This document shows positions 1 to 9,137 of a DNA stretch of 64,000 nt, in pieces. Made by a program: the position numbers and the translations under genes. The notes beneath the pieces were generated by a model. That model saw nothing but the letters and a program-made list of their open reading frames with translations. It made no database searches and had not been told where the DNA came from. The stretch comes from Propionivibrio dicarboxylicus (GTDB lineage: Bacteria > Pseudomonadota > Gammaproteobacteria > Burkholderiales > Rhodocyclaceae), in NCBI RefSeq assembly GCF_900099695.1, contig NZ_FNCY01000001.1, forward strand, positions 62,001-126,000. Reading direction: 5' to 3'. Each line of letters opens with the position of its first letter. Positions within the stretch are counted from its first letter, which is position 1.

Positions 1-765
1 CTCGACGCACGCCTGGCGGTACGCGAGGGACGCTGGCGCGGGCAAACCAGCGGCATGGCGCCGAGTCATGTCCAGGGCAATGTCGCCATCCTGCCGGAAA
101 GCGAAGCCAACGACTTCCTGCGCTTCTGCCAGCGCAACCCGAAATCCTGCCCCCTGCTGGCCGTCTCGGAGCCCGGCGACCCGCATCTGCCGGGCCTCGG
201 CGCCGACCTCGACATCCGCACCGACGTCGCCGGCTATCGCCTCTGGCGTAACGGCGCCCTCGTCGAGGAACCCGTCGACCTGCTGTCACACTGGCGCGAC
301 GATCTCGTCACCTTCGTCATCGGCTGCTCCTTCTCGTTCGAGCAGGCGCTCATTGACGCCGGCATACCCCTTCGCCATATCCGGGAAGGCCGCAACGTCG
401 CCATGTACCGCACCAACATCGCCACCCGGGCGGCCGGACCTTTCCACGGGCCGATGGTCGTCTCGATGCGGCCGATGAAAGCCGCCGACGCGATCAAGGC
501 GGTCCAGGTCACGGCGCGGATGCCGACCGTGCACGGCGCACCGGTCCACCTGGGCGATCCATCGCTGATCGGCATCGCCGACCTGCAGCGCCCCGACTTC
601 GGCGATCCGGTCGCCGTCCTGCCCGACGAGATTCCGGTCTTCTGGGCCTGCGGCGTCACCCCCCAGTCGGTCGTCATGGAGGCCAAGCCGGCCTTCTGCA
701 TCACGCACGCGCCCGGCAAAATGCTGGTCACCGATCTGCTCGACCGCGATCTCCTCTACGTCTGA
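1..765 (+). CDS. UPF0317/DUF1445 family putative hydro-lyase, 5'-truncated
   Basis: The reading frame is open from base 1, so the start lies outside the window. An internal ATG at 55 is not the true start, because the residues before it (a GRWRGQTSG stretch) match the conserved N-terminal part of UPF0317 proteins. Visible family motifs are [12 protein letters not shown], the GCSFSFE block, the MYRTNI block and [10 protein letters not shown], then VHGAPVH and FWACGVTPQ near the C-terminus. About 254 residues are present of a usual 260-270, so only a few are missing. The family is annotated as putative hydro-lyase and is related to D-glutamate cyclase; the actual substrate is unknown. A hairpin (771-787) follows the stop but has no T-run. 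Confidence 0.85.
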   Translation, partial: LDARLAVREGRWRGQTSGMAPSHVQGNVAILPESEANDFLRFCQRNPKSCPLLAVSEPGDPHLPGLGADLDIRTDVAGYRLWRNGALVEEPVDLLSHWRDDLVTFVIGCSFSFEQALIDAGIPLRHIREGRNVAMYRTNIATRAAGPFHGPMVVSMRPMKAADAIKAVQVTARMPTVHGAPVHLGDPSLIGIADLQRPDFGDPVAVLPDEIPVFWACGVTPQSVVMEAKPAFCITHAPGKMLVTDLLDRDLLYV

Positions 766-889
766 TCACCCCGCCTAGGCCAGGCGGCAAGCGCCGCCAC
801 GCCCTCCAGGCAACATGACGCGGGAATCATGCCGATGACCGACGCGACAGCGGTGACCGAGATATGCAATACTCGATGAAAATATCACG

Positions 890-1783
890 ATGTCGATTCA
901 AGCCATGACGCCTGCCGCAAAAAAAACCGACCCAGCCGCCTTGCTGCGCGGTCTCAAGATCCCGCCGTGCCCGCAAATCCTCAACGACCTGAACGCTGAG
1001 CTGCGCAAGGAAGACGGCGACCCGCGCCGCATAGCCGCGCTGGTCCGGGGCGACGTCGCCCTGTCCGCCGCCGTCCTCAAGATCGTCAATTCGGTCGGCG
1101 CCAGCATCAACCGCTCGGTCAACTCGGTCGACGATGCGGTGCTCATGATCGGCAACCGCAACCTGATGAATTTCGTCGTCGGCCACTTCGTCCGCCAGGC
1201 CGTCAGCGGCGGCAAGAAGCTCAACCTGGAACGTTTCTGGGACCGCGCCGCGCATAACGCCGAGATCTCGGCATTGCTCAGCGGACAGCTCAAAGGCACG
1301 CGCCGCGAAACCGCCTACTGCATGGGCCTGTTCCACGACTGTGGCATCCCGCTGATGATGCAGCGCTTTCCCGACTACAAGGACACGCTGCAACTGGCCA
1401 ACAAGAGCCTGAGCAAATTCACCGAGATCGAAGAGCAACAACACGGCACCGACCATGCGACGATCGGCTACCTGATGACGAAAAGCTGGGGACTGTCGGA
1501 CGTCCTCTGTGAGGCCATCCGCTACCATCACGACCATGACGTGCTCGACGGCTCGCTCTCCCACGCGCCAGGTGACGAGGTCTGCGTCCTCATCGGCATC
1601 ACACTCGTTTCCGAACGCATCGCCGGCATGCTCCTGCGCAAACCGGAGGAACACGAGTGGGAACGCGCAGCGGCACCGGTCGCCCAATTCTTCGGCCTGT
1701 CCGCCGTCGATCTCGACGACCTCATCGACGATGTGCTCTTCCAGTACCGGCAGACGACCACCTTGGGGCAGAATGAACCCTGA
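890..1783 (+). CDS. HDOD domain protein
   Basis: A 297-residue protein that is almost entirely one HDOD domain (roughly residues 15-215), an HD-related output domain found in bacterial signalling proteins. The opening LKIPPCPQILNDL and the later KIVNSVGAS segment are typical of the family. HD-like residues occur in GLFHDCGIP and further on in IRYHHDHD. No receiver, GGDEF or EAL partner domain is attached, so the input is unknown. No convincing ribosome binding site precedes the ATG at 890; an in-frame ATG at 905 is an alternative. The neighbouring dodecin gene is co-oriented 53 bases downstream. Confidence 0.8.
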   Translation: MSIQAMTPAAKKTDPAALLRGLKIPPCPQILNDLNAELRKEDGDPRRIAALVRGDVALSAAVLKIVNSVGASINRSVNSVDDAVLMIGNRNLMNFVVGHFVRQAVSGGKKLNLERFWDRAAHNAEISALLSGQLKGTRRETAYCMGLFHDCGIPLMMQRFPDYKDTLQLANKSLSKFTEIEEQQHGTDHATIGYLMTKSWGLSDVLCEAIRYHHDHDVLDGSLSHAPGDEVCVLIGITLVSERIAGMLLRKPEEHEWERAAAPVAQFFGLSAVDLDDLIDDVLFQYRQTTTLGQNEP

Positions 1784-1836
1784 GCGCCGGACCACGGTCA
1801 AACCGCTCGCACAAACACCACTTTCTGAGGGCTACC

Positions 1837-2049
1837 ATGTCTGATCACGTCTATAAAATGGTTGAAATCGTCGGTTCCTCGCACGTCAGCACGGACGACG
1901 CCATTCGCAACGCCATCGAAACCAGCGCCAAGACGATCCGCCGCATCTCGTGGTTCGAGGTCATAAAGACGACCGGACACGTCGTCGAAGGCAAGGTCGC
2001 ACACTTCCAGGTAACGCTGAAAGTCGGCTTCCGCATAGAAGGCGAATAG
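1837..2049 (+). CDS. Dodecin, flavin-binding small protein
   Basis: A 70-residue protein matching dodecin in length and pattern: VYKMVEIVGSS at the start, the AI..AI..A helix, then RRISWFEV with the tryptophan that stacks against the flavin, and a closing YQVTLKVGF-like strand (here FQVTLKVGF). Dodecins assemble into hollow dodecamers that store or buffer FMN, riboflavin or related flavins in the cytoplasm. A GAGGG ribosome binding site lies a suitable distance before the ATG. Its function follows from the family; nothing nearby points to a special role. Confidence 0.92.
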   Translation: MSDHVYKMVEIVGSSHVSTDDAIRNAIETSAKTIRRISWFEVIKTTGHVVEGKVAHFQVTLKVGFRIEGE

Positions 2050-2077
2050 GCGCCGCGCATACGCCGGAACACTACGC

Positions 2078-2105
2078 CACGCGGATATCTCCGCGTGATA
2101 TCCGC
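2078..2105. repeat. Interlocking inverted repeats upstream of the PrpR-like gene
   Basis: Two overlapping perfect inverted repeats share the same bases: CACGCGG (2078-2084) with CCGCGTG (2091-2097), and GCGGATATC (2081-2089) with GATATCCGC (2097-2105). The arrangement allows two mutually exclusive hairpins or two overlapping protein sites. It lies in the 149-base gap between dodecin and the regulator gene. Function unknown. Confidence 0.5.
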
Positions 2106-2141
2106 TCGTAATCCCCGCGCAAAGCGATAGAATCTGGGCCG

Positions 2142-2168
2142 GACCGCAGCCGCGAAAGGGCTGCGGTC
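2142..2168 (+). repeat. 10-bp perfect hairpin in the regulator leader
   Basis: GACCGCAGCC (2142-2151) pairs perfectly with GGCTGCGGTC (2159-2168) around a 7-base loop. No T-run follows, so it is not a standard terminator. It ends 30 bases before the ATG of the sigma-54 activator gene and is probably in its 5' leader or operator region. Confidence 0.5.
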
Positions 2169-2198
2169 GCCATCCTTACGTCTTCAACGGACCGGCCC

Positions 2199-4121
2199 AT
2201 GAAGGAAATCGTCGTCGTCACCCCGTTTTCCGCGATGGCGGACGTCACCCATCGCATCATCGCCGAAAACGGCTACAGCAATGTCGGCCTGCTCGAAGCC
2301 GAACCGGGCAACGTCCTCGAACGCGCCCGCTCGGCCATCGATGCCGGCGCCCGCGTGATCGTCTCACGCGGCGGTTTCTACGAACTCATCCGCAGCGAAT
2401 TCGACATCCCGACCGTCGAAGTCAAGGTCAATGCTTTCGACCTCATCGACGCCTTCACCGAAGCCAAGGACGCCGGCATCGACGGGCCGATCGGCGTAAT
2501 CGGCTTCCGCAACGTCATCTACGGCGCCGAGACGATCGCCAAGGTCATGGACCTGCCCGCCGTCTGCTGCGAAATCACCAAGCACAGCGACATCGAAGTG
2601 GAAGTCGAGCGCCTGCTCGGCCAGGGCATCCGTACCTTCGTCGGCGACAACAACGTCAAGATGGCGGCGCTGCGCTCGAACGGCAAGGCGTCGCTGGTCC
2701 AGTCCGGCAGCCAGGCGATGCAGATCGCCATCCAGCAGGCCAAGGACATCCTCTATGCCTCGCGACTGCAAAAGGAAAAGGCCCAGCAATTCTCCGCCAT
2801 CATCGACTTCGTCCATGACGGAATCATCGCCATCGACAATCGCGGCGTCATCACCGTCTTCAACAGCGTCTCGGAAAAGATCACCGGCTGCAGCCGCCAC
2901 GAGGCGATGGGCCGGCCGATCACCGAGGTCATCCCGGAAACCCGGCTGCTGGCCGTGCTCGAGAGCGAACAGTCGGTCATCGGCGACATCCAGACGCTGA
3001 ACAACCAGACCGTCGTCGCCGCCAGCCGCATCCCGGTCGTCGTCGACGGCGAGGTGCGCGGCGCCGTCGCCACCTACCAGGACATCACCGACGTCCAGCG
3101 CCTCGAACAGAAGATCCGCATCAAGCTCGCCGAACGCGGCTTCGTCGCCCAATACCAGTTTTCCGACATCATCCACGGCAGCGCGGCGATCGCCGACTGC
3201 ATCCGCAGCGCGCAGAAATTCGCCGCCTATGACGCCTCGGTGCTGATCTACGGGCCGTCCGGCGTCGGCAAGGAACTGTTCGCACAGAGCATCCACCGCG
3301 CCAGCCCGCGTCGCAACGCGCCTTTCGTCGCCATCAACTGCGCGGCGCTGCCGGAAACGCTGATCGAGAGCGAGCTGTTCGGTTACGCCGAAGGCTCCTT
3401 CACCGGCGCCGTCCGCAAGGGCAAGGCCGGCCTGTTCGAGATGGCCCACGGCGGCACGATCTTCCTCGACGAGATCAGCGAACTGCCGTTGCTGCTGCAA
3501 GGCCGGTTGCTGCGCGTCCTGCAGGAAAAGCAGGTCATGCGCCTGGGCGGCGACAAGCTGATTCCGGTCGATGTGCGCGTCATCTGCGCCACCAACCGCG
3601 ACCTGCGCCAACTCATCGACGCGCACCAGTTCCGCGGCGACCTGTTCTTCCGCATCGCCATCCTGAGCCTCTACATCCCGCCGCTGAGCGAGCGCATCGA
3701 GGACATCGAGCTACTCGGCCAGCATTTCCTCAGGGAATTCGCCGAACGCTACCAGAAAGGCCGCCTCAGCCTCAGCCCCGAAGCGCTCGCCTACCTGCGC
3801 CGCTACCATTTCAAGGGCAATGTGCGCGAATTGCGCGGCATGATCGAGCGCGCCGTCGTCGTCACCGACCGCCGCATCGTCGGCATCGACGATCTCGCCG
3901 GCATGCCGCAAGCGCAAACGCCAAGCGACGCCGGCGGAACGCACTTCCCGGACGACATGACGCTCAAGGAACTCGAGGACGAATACATCGCCCACGTCTT
4001 CGACAAGACCGGCGGTTCGGTCAAGGAAACCAGCGCCATCCTCGGTCTCGGGCGCACGACCTTGTGGCGCCGGATTCGCGACAACCGCCGCATCACCCGG
4101 CCGGCCAGCGACGCCAACTGA
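2199..4121 (+). CDS. PrpR-type sigma-54-dependent transcriptional activator
   Basis: A 640-residue enhancer-binding protein. Residues 1-180 form a PrpR N-terminal sensor domain, about 200-310 a PAS domain ([13 protein letters not shown]), about 325-560 the AAA+ domain with Walker A GPSGVGK (352-358), and about 595-635 a Fis-type helix-turn-helix ([16 protein letters not shown]). The sigma-54 contact loop reads GSFTGA (399-404) rather than the usual GAFTGA; Ser at this position is a natural variant. The PrpR_N domain is best known for sensing 2-methylcitrate, but no propionate genes are nearby. The operon directly downstream has a -24/-12 promoter and palindromic upstream sites, so this protein is very probably its activator, sensing a pathway compound. 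Confidence 0.9.
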   Translation: MKEIVVVTPFSAMADVTHRIIAENGYSNVGLLEAEPGNVLERARSAIDAGARVIVSRGGFYELIRSEFDIPTVEVKVNAFDLIDAFTEAKDAGIDGPIGVIGFRNVIYGAETIAKVMDLPAVCCEITKHSDIEVEVERLLGQGIRTFVGDNNVKMAALRSNGKASLVQSGSQAMQIAIQQAKDILYASRLQKEKAQQFSAIIDFVHDGIIAIDNRGVITVFNSVSEKITGCSRHEAMGRPITEVIPETRLLAVLESEQSVIGDIQTLNNQTVVAASRIPVVVDGEVRGAVATYQDITDVQRLEQKIRIKLAERGFVAQYQFSDIIHGSAAIADCIRSAQKFAAYDASVLIYGPSGVGKELFAQSIHRASPRRNAPFVAINCAALPETLIESELFGYAEGSFTGAVRKGKAGLFEMAHGGTIFLDEISELPLLLQGRLLRVLQEKQVMRLGGDKLIPVDVRVICATNRDLRQLIDAHQFRGDLFFRIAILSLYIPPLSERIEDIELLGQHFLREFAERYQKGRLSLSPEALAYLRRYHFKGNVRELRGMIERAVVVTDRRIVGIDDLAGMPQAQTPSDAGGTHFPDDMTLKELEDEYIAHVFDKTGGSVKETSAILGLGRTTLWRRIRDNRRITRPASDAN

Positions 4122-4135
4122 ATGACGAAATAAAA

Positions 4136-4168
4136 ATAATGAAACATCGACGTTTCATTATGAAACGT
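4136..4168 (+). promoter_or_regulatory. Overlapping palindromes, probable enhancer (UAS) for the sigma-54 activator
   Basis: A 26-bp inverted repeat, ATAATGAAAC-N6-GTTTCATTAT (4136-4161), overlaps a perfect 19-bp palindrome ACGTTTCATTATGAAACGT (4150-4168). The shared half-site is ATGAAAC/GTTTCAT, present three times. The block starts 15 bases after the stop codon of the PrpR-like gene and lies about 80-110 bp upstream of the -24 element, the usual place for enhancer-binding protein sites. Binding by that regulator is inferred from position. Confidence 0.75.
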
Positions 4169-4243
4169 TGACACAGGCTTACGTCTCCCCTACCCGAAGC
4201 AGAAAACCACGACAAAACAGTCTCATACAGCTTAACCCCGGCG

Positions 4244-4260
4244 CTGGCCCGGTTATTGCC
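4244..4260 (+). promoter_or_regulatory. Sigma-54 (-24/-12) promoter of the hydroxypyruvate operon
   Basis: CTGGCCCGGTTATTGCC carries GG at 4246-4247 and GC at 4258-4259, separated by exactly 10 bases, with flanking agreement to the sigma-54 consensus TGGCAC-N5-TTGC. The start point would be near 4271, giving a leader of about 60 bases before the hyi ATG at 4333. Confidence 0.8.
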
Positions 4261-4332
4261 ATAGTCATCCCATCATTTTTGCGACGGCGCAACGACGCTT
4301 TCGCCAAACCAATCAAGACAGGGGATGAAGAC

Positions 4333-5136
4333 ATGAGCGCAGAAGGTGCAAGGCCGAAGTTTTCGGCGAATTTGTCGATGCTGTTTCAGGAAGTGCCCTT
4401 CATGGAACGCTTCGCGGCGGCTGCGAAGCTCGGCTTCAAGGCGGTCGAATTCATGTTCCCGTACGACTACGCGATCGCCGACCTGAAGGCGGCGCTCACG
4501 GACAACGGGCTCACGCTGGTGCTGATCAACCTGCCGGCTGGCAATTTCGCCGCCGGCGAACGCGGCATCGCCGTCAACCCGGCGCGTCAGGAAGAATTCC
4601 GCGCCGGCGTCGCCCGTGCGATCGAGTACGCGCAAGCGCTGGGCGTGCCGCAGATCAACTGCCTGGTCGGCAAGACGCTGCCGGACGTGCCCGTCGCCGA
4701 GCAGCGCGCGGCACTCGTCGCCAACCTGCGCCACGCCGCCGAGGCGCTCGGCCAGGCCGGCATCCGCCTGCTCGTCGAACATCTCAACTCGCGCGACGTG
4801 CCGGGATTCTTCCTCGACACGACCGGCAAGGTGCTCGACATCCTCGATGCTGTCGGCCATCCGAACGCCTACCTGCAATACGACGTCTATCACGCGCAAC
4901 GTATGGAAGGCGAACTGACCGGCATCCTGAAGACGAACCTGGCGCGCATCGCGCACGTCCAGATCGCCGACAACCCCGGCCGCCACCAGCCGGGCACCGG
5001 CGAAATCGCCTACCGCTGGCTGCTCGCCGAATTCATGGCGACTGGTTATGACGGTTACATCGGTCTCGAATACGTCCCCACCCCGAACACCGCCGGATCG
5101 CTGGGCTGGATCCGCGACTACGGCTATTCCCTCTGA
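4333..5136 (+). CDS. hyi: Hydroxypyruvate isomerase family protein
   Basis: A 267-residue TIM-barrel protein of the xylose isomerase-like superfamily, matching Hyi/OtnI in length and in segments such as FSANLSMLFQEVPF, the VEFMFPYDY strand, LLVEHLNSRDVPGFFL and QYDVYHAQRMEG, with metal-ligand Glu/Asp/His candidates. Hyi interconverts hydroxypyruvate and tartronate semialdehyde; close homologues (OtnI) act on 2-oxotetronates. The ATG at 4333 is chosen because GGGG precedes it and the protein then begins at the family start; longer in-frame extensions would overlap the promoter. It is the first gene of the operon, with the semialdehyde reductase 24 bases downstream, which favours the hydroxypyruvate reaction. 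Confidence 0.87.
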   Translation: MSAEGARPKFSANLSMLFQEVPFMERFAAAAKLGFKAVEFMFPYDYAIADLKAALTDNGLTLVLINLPAGNFAAGERGIAVNPARQEEFRAGVARAIEYAQALGVPQINCLVGKTLPDVPVAEQRAALVANLRHAAEALGQAGIRLLVEHLNSRDVPGFFLDTTGKVLDILDAVGHPNAYLQYDVYHAQRMEGELTGILKTNLARIAHVQIADNPGRHQPGTGEIAYRWLLAEFMATGYDGYIGLEYVPTPNTAGSLGWIRDYGYSL

Positions 5137-5160
5137 ACCCAACACCCCTCAGGAGAGGTC

Positions 5161-6057
5161 ATGAGCAAGAAAATCGGTTTCATCGGACTCGGCATCATGG
5201 GCAAGCCCATGAGTAAAAACCTGCTGAAGGCGGGCTACGACCTGACCGTCTGCGACATTAATACCGCCGCCGTCGCCGAAGTCGTCGCGCTCGGCGCCAA
5301 ATCGGCCGCCACGCCGAAGGACGTCGCCGCCCAGACGGACATCGTCATCACGATGCTGCCCAACTCGCCGCAGGTGAAAACCGTCGTCCTCGGCGCCAAT
5401 GGCGTCGCCGAAGGCGCCAAGCCCGGCACCATCGTCGTCGACATGAGCTCGATCGCCCCGCAGGCAGCGCAGGAAGTCGCCCAGGCACTGGCGGCCAAGG
5501 GCGTCAAGATGATCGACGCGCCGGTCTCCGGCGGCGAACCGAAGGCCATCGACGCAACCCTGTCGATCATGGTCGGCGGCGACGCCGCCGTTTTCGCCGA
5601 ATGCGAACCGATCCTGAAGTGCATGGGCGCCTCGGTCGTGCTGGTCGGCGATGTCGGCGCCGGCAACGTCACCAAGCTCGCCAACCAGATCGTCGTCGCC
5701 CTCAACATCGCCGCGGTCTCCGAAGCCTTCGTGCTGGCGACCAAGGCCGGCGTCGACCCGGAAGCCGTGTTCAACGCCATCAAGGGCGGCCTCGCCGGCT
5801 CGACCGTCATGAACGCCAAGGTGCCGATGATGCTCGACGGCAACTTCAAGCCGGGCTTCCGCATCGAACTGCACATCAAGGACCTGCAGAACGCCCTCGA
5901 CACGGCGCACGCGCTCAACGTCGCGACGCCGCTGACGGCCAACGTCATGGAGACGCTGCAAGCCCTCAAGTGTGACGACATGGGCGCCTGCGACCACAGC
6001 GCCATCGTCCGCTTCTACGAGAAGCTGGCCAAGACCGAAGTCCGCCGCAAAGCCTGA
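5161..6057 (+). CDS. garR: Tartronate semialdehyde reductase (2-hydroxy-3-oxopropionate reductase)
   Basis: A 298-residue beta-hydroxyacid dehydrogenase. It has the Rossmann motif GFIGLGIMGKPM near residue 5, the substrate-binding motif DAPVSGGEPKA near 120 and the catalytic-lysine motif GAGNVTKLANQ near 170. It reduces tartronate semialdehyde to D-glycerate with NAD(P)H. A GGAGAGG ribosome binding site precedes the ATG. Position directly after hyi and in the same operon as glycerate kinase supports the assignment over other family members such as 3-hydroxyisobutyrate dehydrogenase. Confidence 0.9.
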   Translation: MSKKIGFIGLGIMGKPMSKNLLKAGYDLTVCDINTAAVAEVVALGAKSAATPKDVAAQTDIVITMLPNSPQVKTVVLGANGVAEGAKPGTIVVDMSSIAPQAAQEVAQALAAKGVKMIDAPVSGGEPKAIDATLSIMVGGDAAVFAECEPILKCMGASVVLVGDVGAGNVTKLANQIVVALNIAAVSEAFVLATKAGVDPEAVFNAIKGGLAGSTVMNAKVPMMLDGNFKPGFRIELHIKDLQNALDTAHALNVATPLTANVMETLQALKCDDMGACDHSAIVRFYEKLAKTEVRRKA

Positions 6058-6143
6058 TTCCCCTGCGGGTGGCTGGCGCGACCGGCCACCCCGATGCTGT
6101 TCGACGACGTAAAAACCATAACCCGATCACAAGGAGGTTCACC

Positions 6144-7163
6144 ATGCATCGTTTCACCCCCCGGAAACTGTTCGCCTCGACCCTCGCCACCGCCGTCCTG
6201 GCCACGCTGAGCGCCCTGCCCTTCGCCGCCCAGGCGGCGACCACGCTGCGCTTCGGCCACGTCAACAACAATGGCGAACTGGCAACCGAACTCTTCCAGG
6301 AGTTTGCCGACAACATCACCAAGAAGACCAAGGGCGAACTGACGATCAAGGTTTTCCCCGGCGAGCAGCTGGGCAAGGAAGTCGATCTGATCCAGCAGGT
6401 CAAGTCGGGCGCCGTCGACCTCTCGGCACCGTCGATGGCCGCACTCTCGAACCTGGCCCCGGCGCTTGAAATCGCCAGCGGCCCCTTCCTCTGGCGCGAC
6501 TGGGCGCAGGCCCAGAAGGTCATCACCGGCCCGGCCTTCCAGCCGGTCTTCGACGAACTGCGCGACAAGCACGGCGTGCTGATGCTGTCGAAGATCTGGT
6601 ACTGGGGCTGGCGTAACCTGACGACCGGCAGCAAGCCGGTGAACAAACCCGAAGACATGGCCGGCCTCAAGATCCGCGTGCCGGAATCGCCCGTCTGGGT
6701 CGAAATGATCAAGGCCATGGGCGCGGCGGCAACGCCGATTCCCTTCGGCGAGGTTTACACCGCGCTGCAGATGAAGCTTGTCGACGGCCAGGAAAACCCG
6801 ATCCCGACGATCTATACGCGCAAGTTCTACGAAGTGCAGCCGCACCTGTCGATGACGCGCCACATGCTCCAGAACAATACCGTCATCATCAACAAGCGCT
6901 CGCTTGAAAAACTGTCGCCGGAATTCCAGAAGCTGCTCTTCGACGAGATCGCCACGCTCTCGGAAAAGAACTCGCGCATCCAGCAGGAGCGTGAGGCGAG
7001 CATGCTCGAGGAGATCCGCAAGAGCGGCAAGACGACGATCAACGACAAGCCCGATCGCGCCGCCTTCGCCGCCCGTATGGAACCGGCATACAAGGCTCTG
7101 GAAGCGCGCTGGGGCGCGGAAAACCTGAAGCGCATCCGCGCCGCGGTCGACGCCGCCAAGTAA
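6144..7163 (+). CDS. dctP: TRAP transporter solute-binding protein, DctP family
   Basis: A 339-residue periplasmic binding protein. The ATG at 6144 follows an AAGGAGG ribosome binding site and opens a signal peptide with cleavage expected after PFAAQA. The mature part begins TTLRFGHVN, typical of DctP proteins, and contains GLKIRVPESP, whose arginine normally pairs with a substrate carboxylate. This points to an organic acid or sugar acid as ligand, though the exact compound cannot be read. A GC-rich hairpin (GGGTGGC with GCCACCC) lies in the gap upstream, and another follows the stop codon. Confidence 0.92.
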   Translation: MHRFTPRKLFASTLATAVLATLSALPFAAQAATTLRFGHVNNNGELATELFQEFADNITKKTKGELTIKVFPGEQLGKEVDLIQQVKSGAVDLSAPSMAALSNLAPALEIASGPFLWRDWAQAQKVITGPAFQPVFDELRDKHGVLMLSKIWYWGWRNLTTGSKPVNKPEDMAGLKIRVPESPVWVEMIKAMGAAATPIPFGEVYTALQMKLVDGQENPIPTIYTRKFYEVQPHLSMTRHMLQNNTVIINKRSLEKLSPEFQKLLFDEIATLSEKNSRIQQEREASMLEEIRKSGKTTINDKPDRAAFAARMEPAYKALEARWGAENLKRIRAAVDAAK

Positions 7164-7189
7164 GGCCTGCAACCGACTCCGATCAACCC

Positions 7190-7209
7190 GGGCCGGCCAA
7201 CGCCGGCCC
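7190..7209 (+). repeat. Intercistronic hairpin after the binding-protein gene
   Basis: GGGCCGGC (7190-7197), a CAAC loop, and GCCGGCCC (7202-7209) form a perfect 8-bp stem 27 bases after the dctP stop. There is no T-run. Such hairpins commonly stabilise the binding-protein transcript relative to the permease genes that follow; that role is inferred. Confidence 0.55.
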
Positions 7210-7304
7210 GACACCCGCGCCAGGACTTTCATCCCGACATCATGTCAGGAGGGGATTGCCACGCGTATCGATACGGATTCACTGACTCGTATTCGGGAAC
7301 AGAC

Positions 7305-7841
7305 ATGAACAGTTTTCGCAACTTATTCGGCCAGATCGACGATCTCATCGCCGCGGTCGAAGATTTCTTTGTCATTGCAATTCACGGCGCCATCGCCCTC
7401 ATGGTGATGCTCTCGGTCATCCTGCGCTACGTCTTCAACGATCCATTGACCTGGGGCGAGGAACTGATCGTCGCCATGCTCACCTGGATGGTCTTCATCG
7501 GCGCGGCCGCCGCCGTGCGCTCGCAAATGCATATCCGCATCGACGTCATGGCGCCGGTCTTCCGCATGCCCAAGTTCACCTGGGTCAACGTGCTGACCGT
7601 CTTCATGGGCATCGTCATCATGGGCACCATGGTCTATGGCTGCATCGAACAGGTACTGCAGGAACTGGTGGTGGACTCGCCGATGATGGGCGTCTCCAAA
7701 GCCTGGTTCGCCGTCGCCATGCCGATCGGACTGGTGCTGATGATCATCCACGCGCTGCGCGTCTGGATGGACGAGGGCGCCGCCCCGGTCTTCCGCGGCG
7801 AAACCGAGGTCGTGATCATGAAGGAAGGCGGTGCCCAATGA
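7305..7841 (+). CDS. dctQ: TRAP transporter small permease, DctQ family
   Basis: A 178-residue membrane protein with the four-helix DctQ pattern. Typical segments are the first helix after FFVIAIHGAIALMVML, the NDPLTWGEELIVAMLTWMVF block, and the charged RSQMHIRIDV turn. It pairs with the DctM permease to move the substrate delivered by DctP using an ion gradient. The ATG at 7305 gives the family-like N-terminus; an in-frame ATG at 7242 would add 21 residues, but its downstream AGGAGGGG would then fall inside the coding region. The gene overlaps dctM by 4 bases (ATGA). Confidence 0.88.
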   Translation: MNSFRNLFGQIDDLIAAVEDFFVIAIHGAIALMVMLSVILRYVFNDPLTWGEELIVAMLTWMVFIGAAAAVRSQMHIRIDVMAPVFRMPKFTWVNVLTVFMGIVIMGTMVYGCIEQVLQELVVDSPMMGVSKAWFAVAMPIGLVLMIIHALRVWMDEGAAPVFRGETEVVIMKEGGAQ

Positions 7842-9106
7842 CCATTCTCATCCTGAGTTTCGTCTTCCTGCTGCTGATCGGATTGCCGATCGCCCTCGCC
7901 ATGATGGGCTCGGCAATGCTCGTCATCGGCCTCGAAGGCATCCCGCTGTCGCTCGTCGCCCAGCGCGTCGTCACCGGCGTCCAGTCTTTCCCGCTACTGG
8001 CGATCCCGCTATTCACGCTGGCCGGTTCACTGATGAATGACTCTGGCATCAGCGAGCGCCTGTTCGGCTTCACCCGCGCCTTCATCGGCCACATCCGCGG
8101 CGGCATCGCCCATACCGTCGTCGTCGGCGAGATCTTCCTCTCCGGCATTTCCGGCTCCTCGGTCGCCGACTGCTCGGCGCTCTCGCGCGTGTTCGGCTCC
8201 GAATTCAAGCGCTCCGGTTATGACGGCGGTTTCGGCGCCGCCCTCTGCGCGGCTGCGGCGACGCTCGGTCCGATCATCCCGCCCTCGACGCTGATGGTCA
8301 TCTACGCCTGGCAGGCCAACATCTCGCTCGGCGACCTCTTCTGGGCCGGCCTGTTGCCGGGTCTGCTGATGGCCGGCGGCATGATGCTCGTCGTCGGCTG
8401 GGTGTCGCACAAGCGCCAGTTCCCCAAGGACGCGGCCTTCGCCTGGAGCCGCCTGGCCTCGTCGTTCCGCGAAGCCGTGTGGGCGCTGTTCATGCCGATA
8501 CTGATTCTTGGCGGTTTCCGCGCCGGCATCTTCACCGCCACCGAGATCGCCGCCGTCGCCGCCTTCTATTCGCTGATCGTCGGCCTCTTCGTCTACAAGA
8601 CGCTGAAATGGACGCACGTCCCGACCATCCTGCTGCAGACGGCAAAGGAAACGGCGGTGATCCTGCTGATCGTCGCGGCCGCGTCGCCGTTCAGTTGGTA
8701 CATCGGCATCGCCCAGGCGCCGCAGATGCTCACCGAAGCACTGACGCAGGCTACCGACAAGCCCTGGGTCGTCCTGATCCTGCTCAACTTCATCCTGCTG
8801 GCGCTCGGCTGCTTCATGGAGACGATCGCGATCATGATCATCCTGGTGCCGATCCTGATCCCCGTGCTGACCCAGTACCAGATCGACCTCGTGCATTTCG
8901 GCATCGTCCTGCTGGTCAACCTGACCATCGGCCAGATCCATCCGCCGGTCGGCATCCTGCTCTTCGTCGCCCAGTCGGTGACCAAGGTGCGTTTCGGCCA
9001 GATCGCGCGAGAAGTATTGCCCTTCGTCGGCGTGCTGCTGATCGTCCTGATCGTGCTGACCTACGTGCCCTGGGTCTCGCTGTGGCTGCCGCACGCCCTC
9101 AAGTAA
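7838..9106 (+). CDS. dctM: TRAP transporter large permease, DctM family
   Basis: A 422-residue integral membrane protein of about a dozen helices. It shows DctM hallmarks: FPLLAIPLFTLAGSLMNDSGI near residue 50, GEIFLSGISGSSVADCSAL near 105, LGPIIPPSTLMVIYAW near 145, and GQIHPPVGILLFV near 365. Length is normal for the family. Translational coupling to dctQ through the ATGA overlap is likely. Confidence 0.94.
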   Translation: MTILILSFVFLLLIGLPIALAMMGSAMLVIGLEGIPLSLVAQRVVTGVQSFPLLAIPLFTLAGSLMNDSGISERLFGFTRAFIGHIRGGIAHTVVVGEIFLSGISGSSVADCSALSRVFGSEFKRSGYDGGFGAALCAAAATLGPIIPPSTLMVIYAWQANISLGDLFWAGLLPGLLMAGGMMLVVGWVSHKRQFPKDAAFAWSRLASSFREAVWALFMPILILGGFRAGIFTATEIAAVAAFYSLIVGLFVYKTLKWTHVPTILLQTAKETAVILLIVAAASPFSWYIGIAQAPQMLTEALTQATDKPWVVLILLNFILLALGCFMETIAIMIILVPILIPVLTQYQIDLVHFGIVLLVNLTIGQIHPPVGILLFVAQSVTKVRFGQIAREVLPFVGVLLIVLIVLTYVPWVSLWLPHALK

Positions 9107-9137
9107 CGCAAAACGTTTTCAGACTTTGGAGACCATG

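Noticed and set aside
766-889. Hairpin CCGCCT/AGGCGG as terminator of the first gene
   Set aside because: The stem is only six pairs and no T-run follows, so it cannot be called a terminator.
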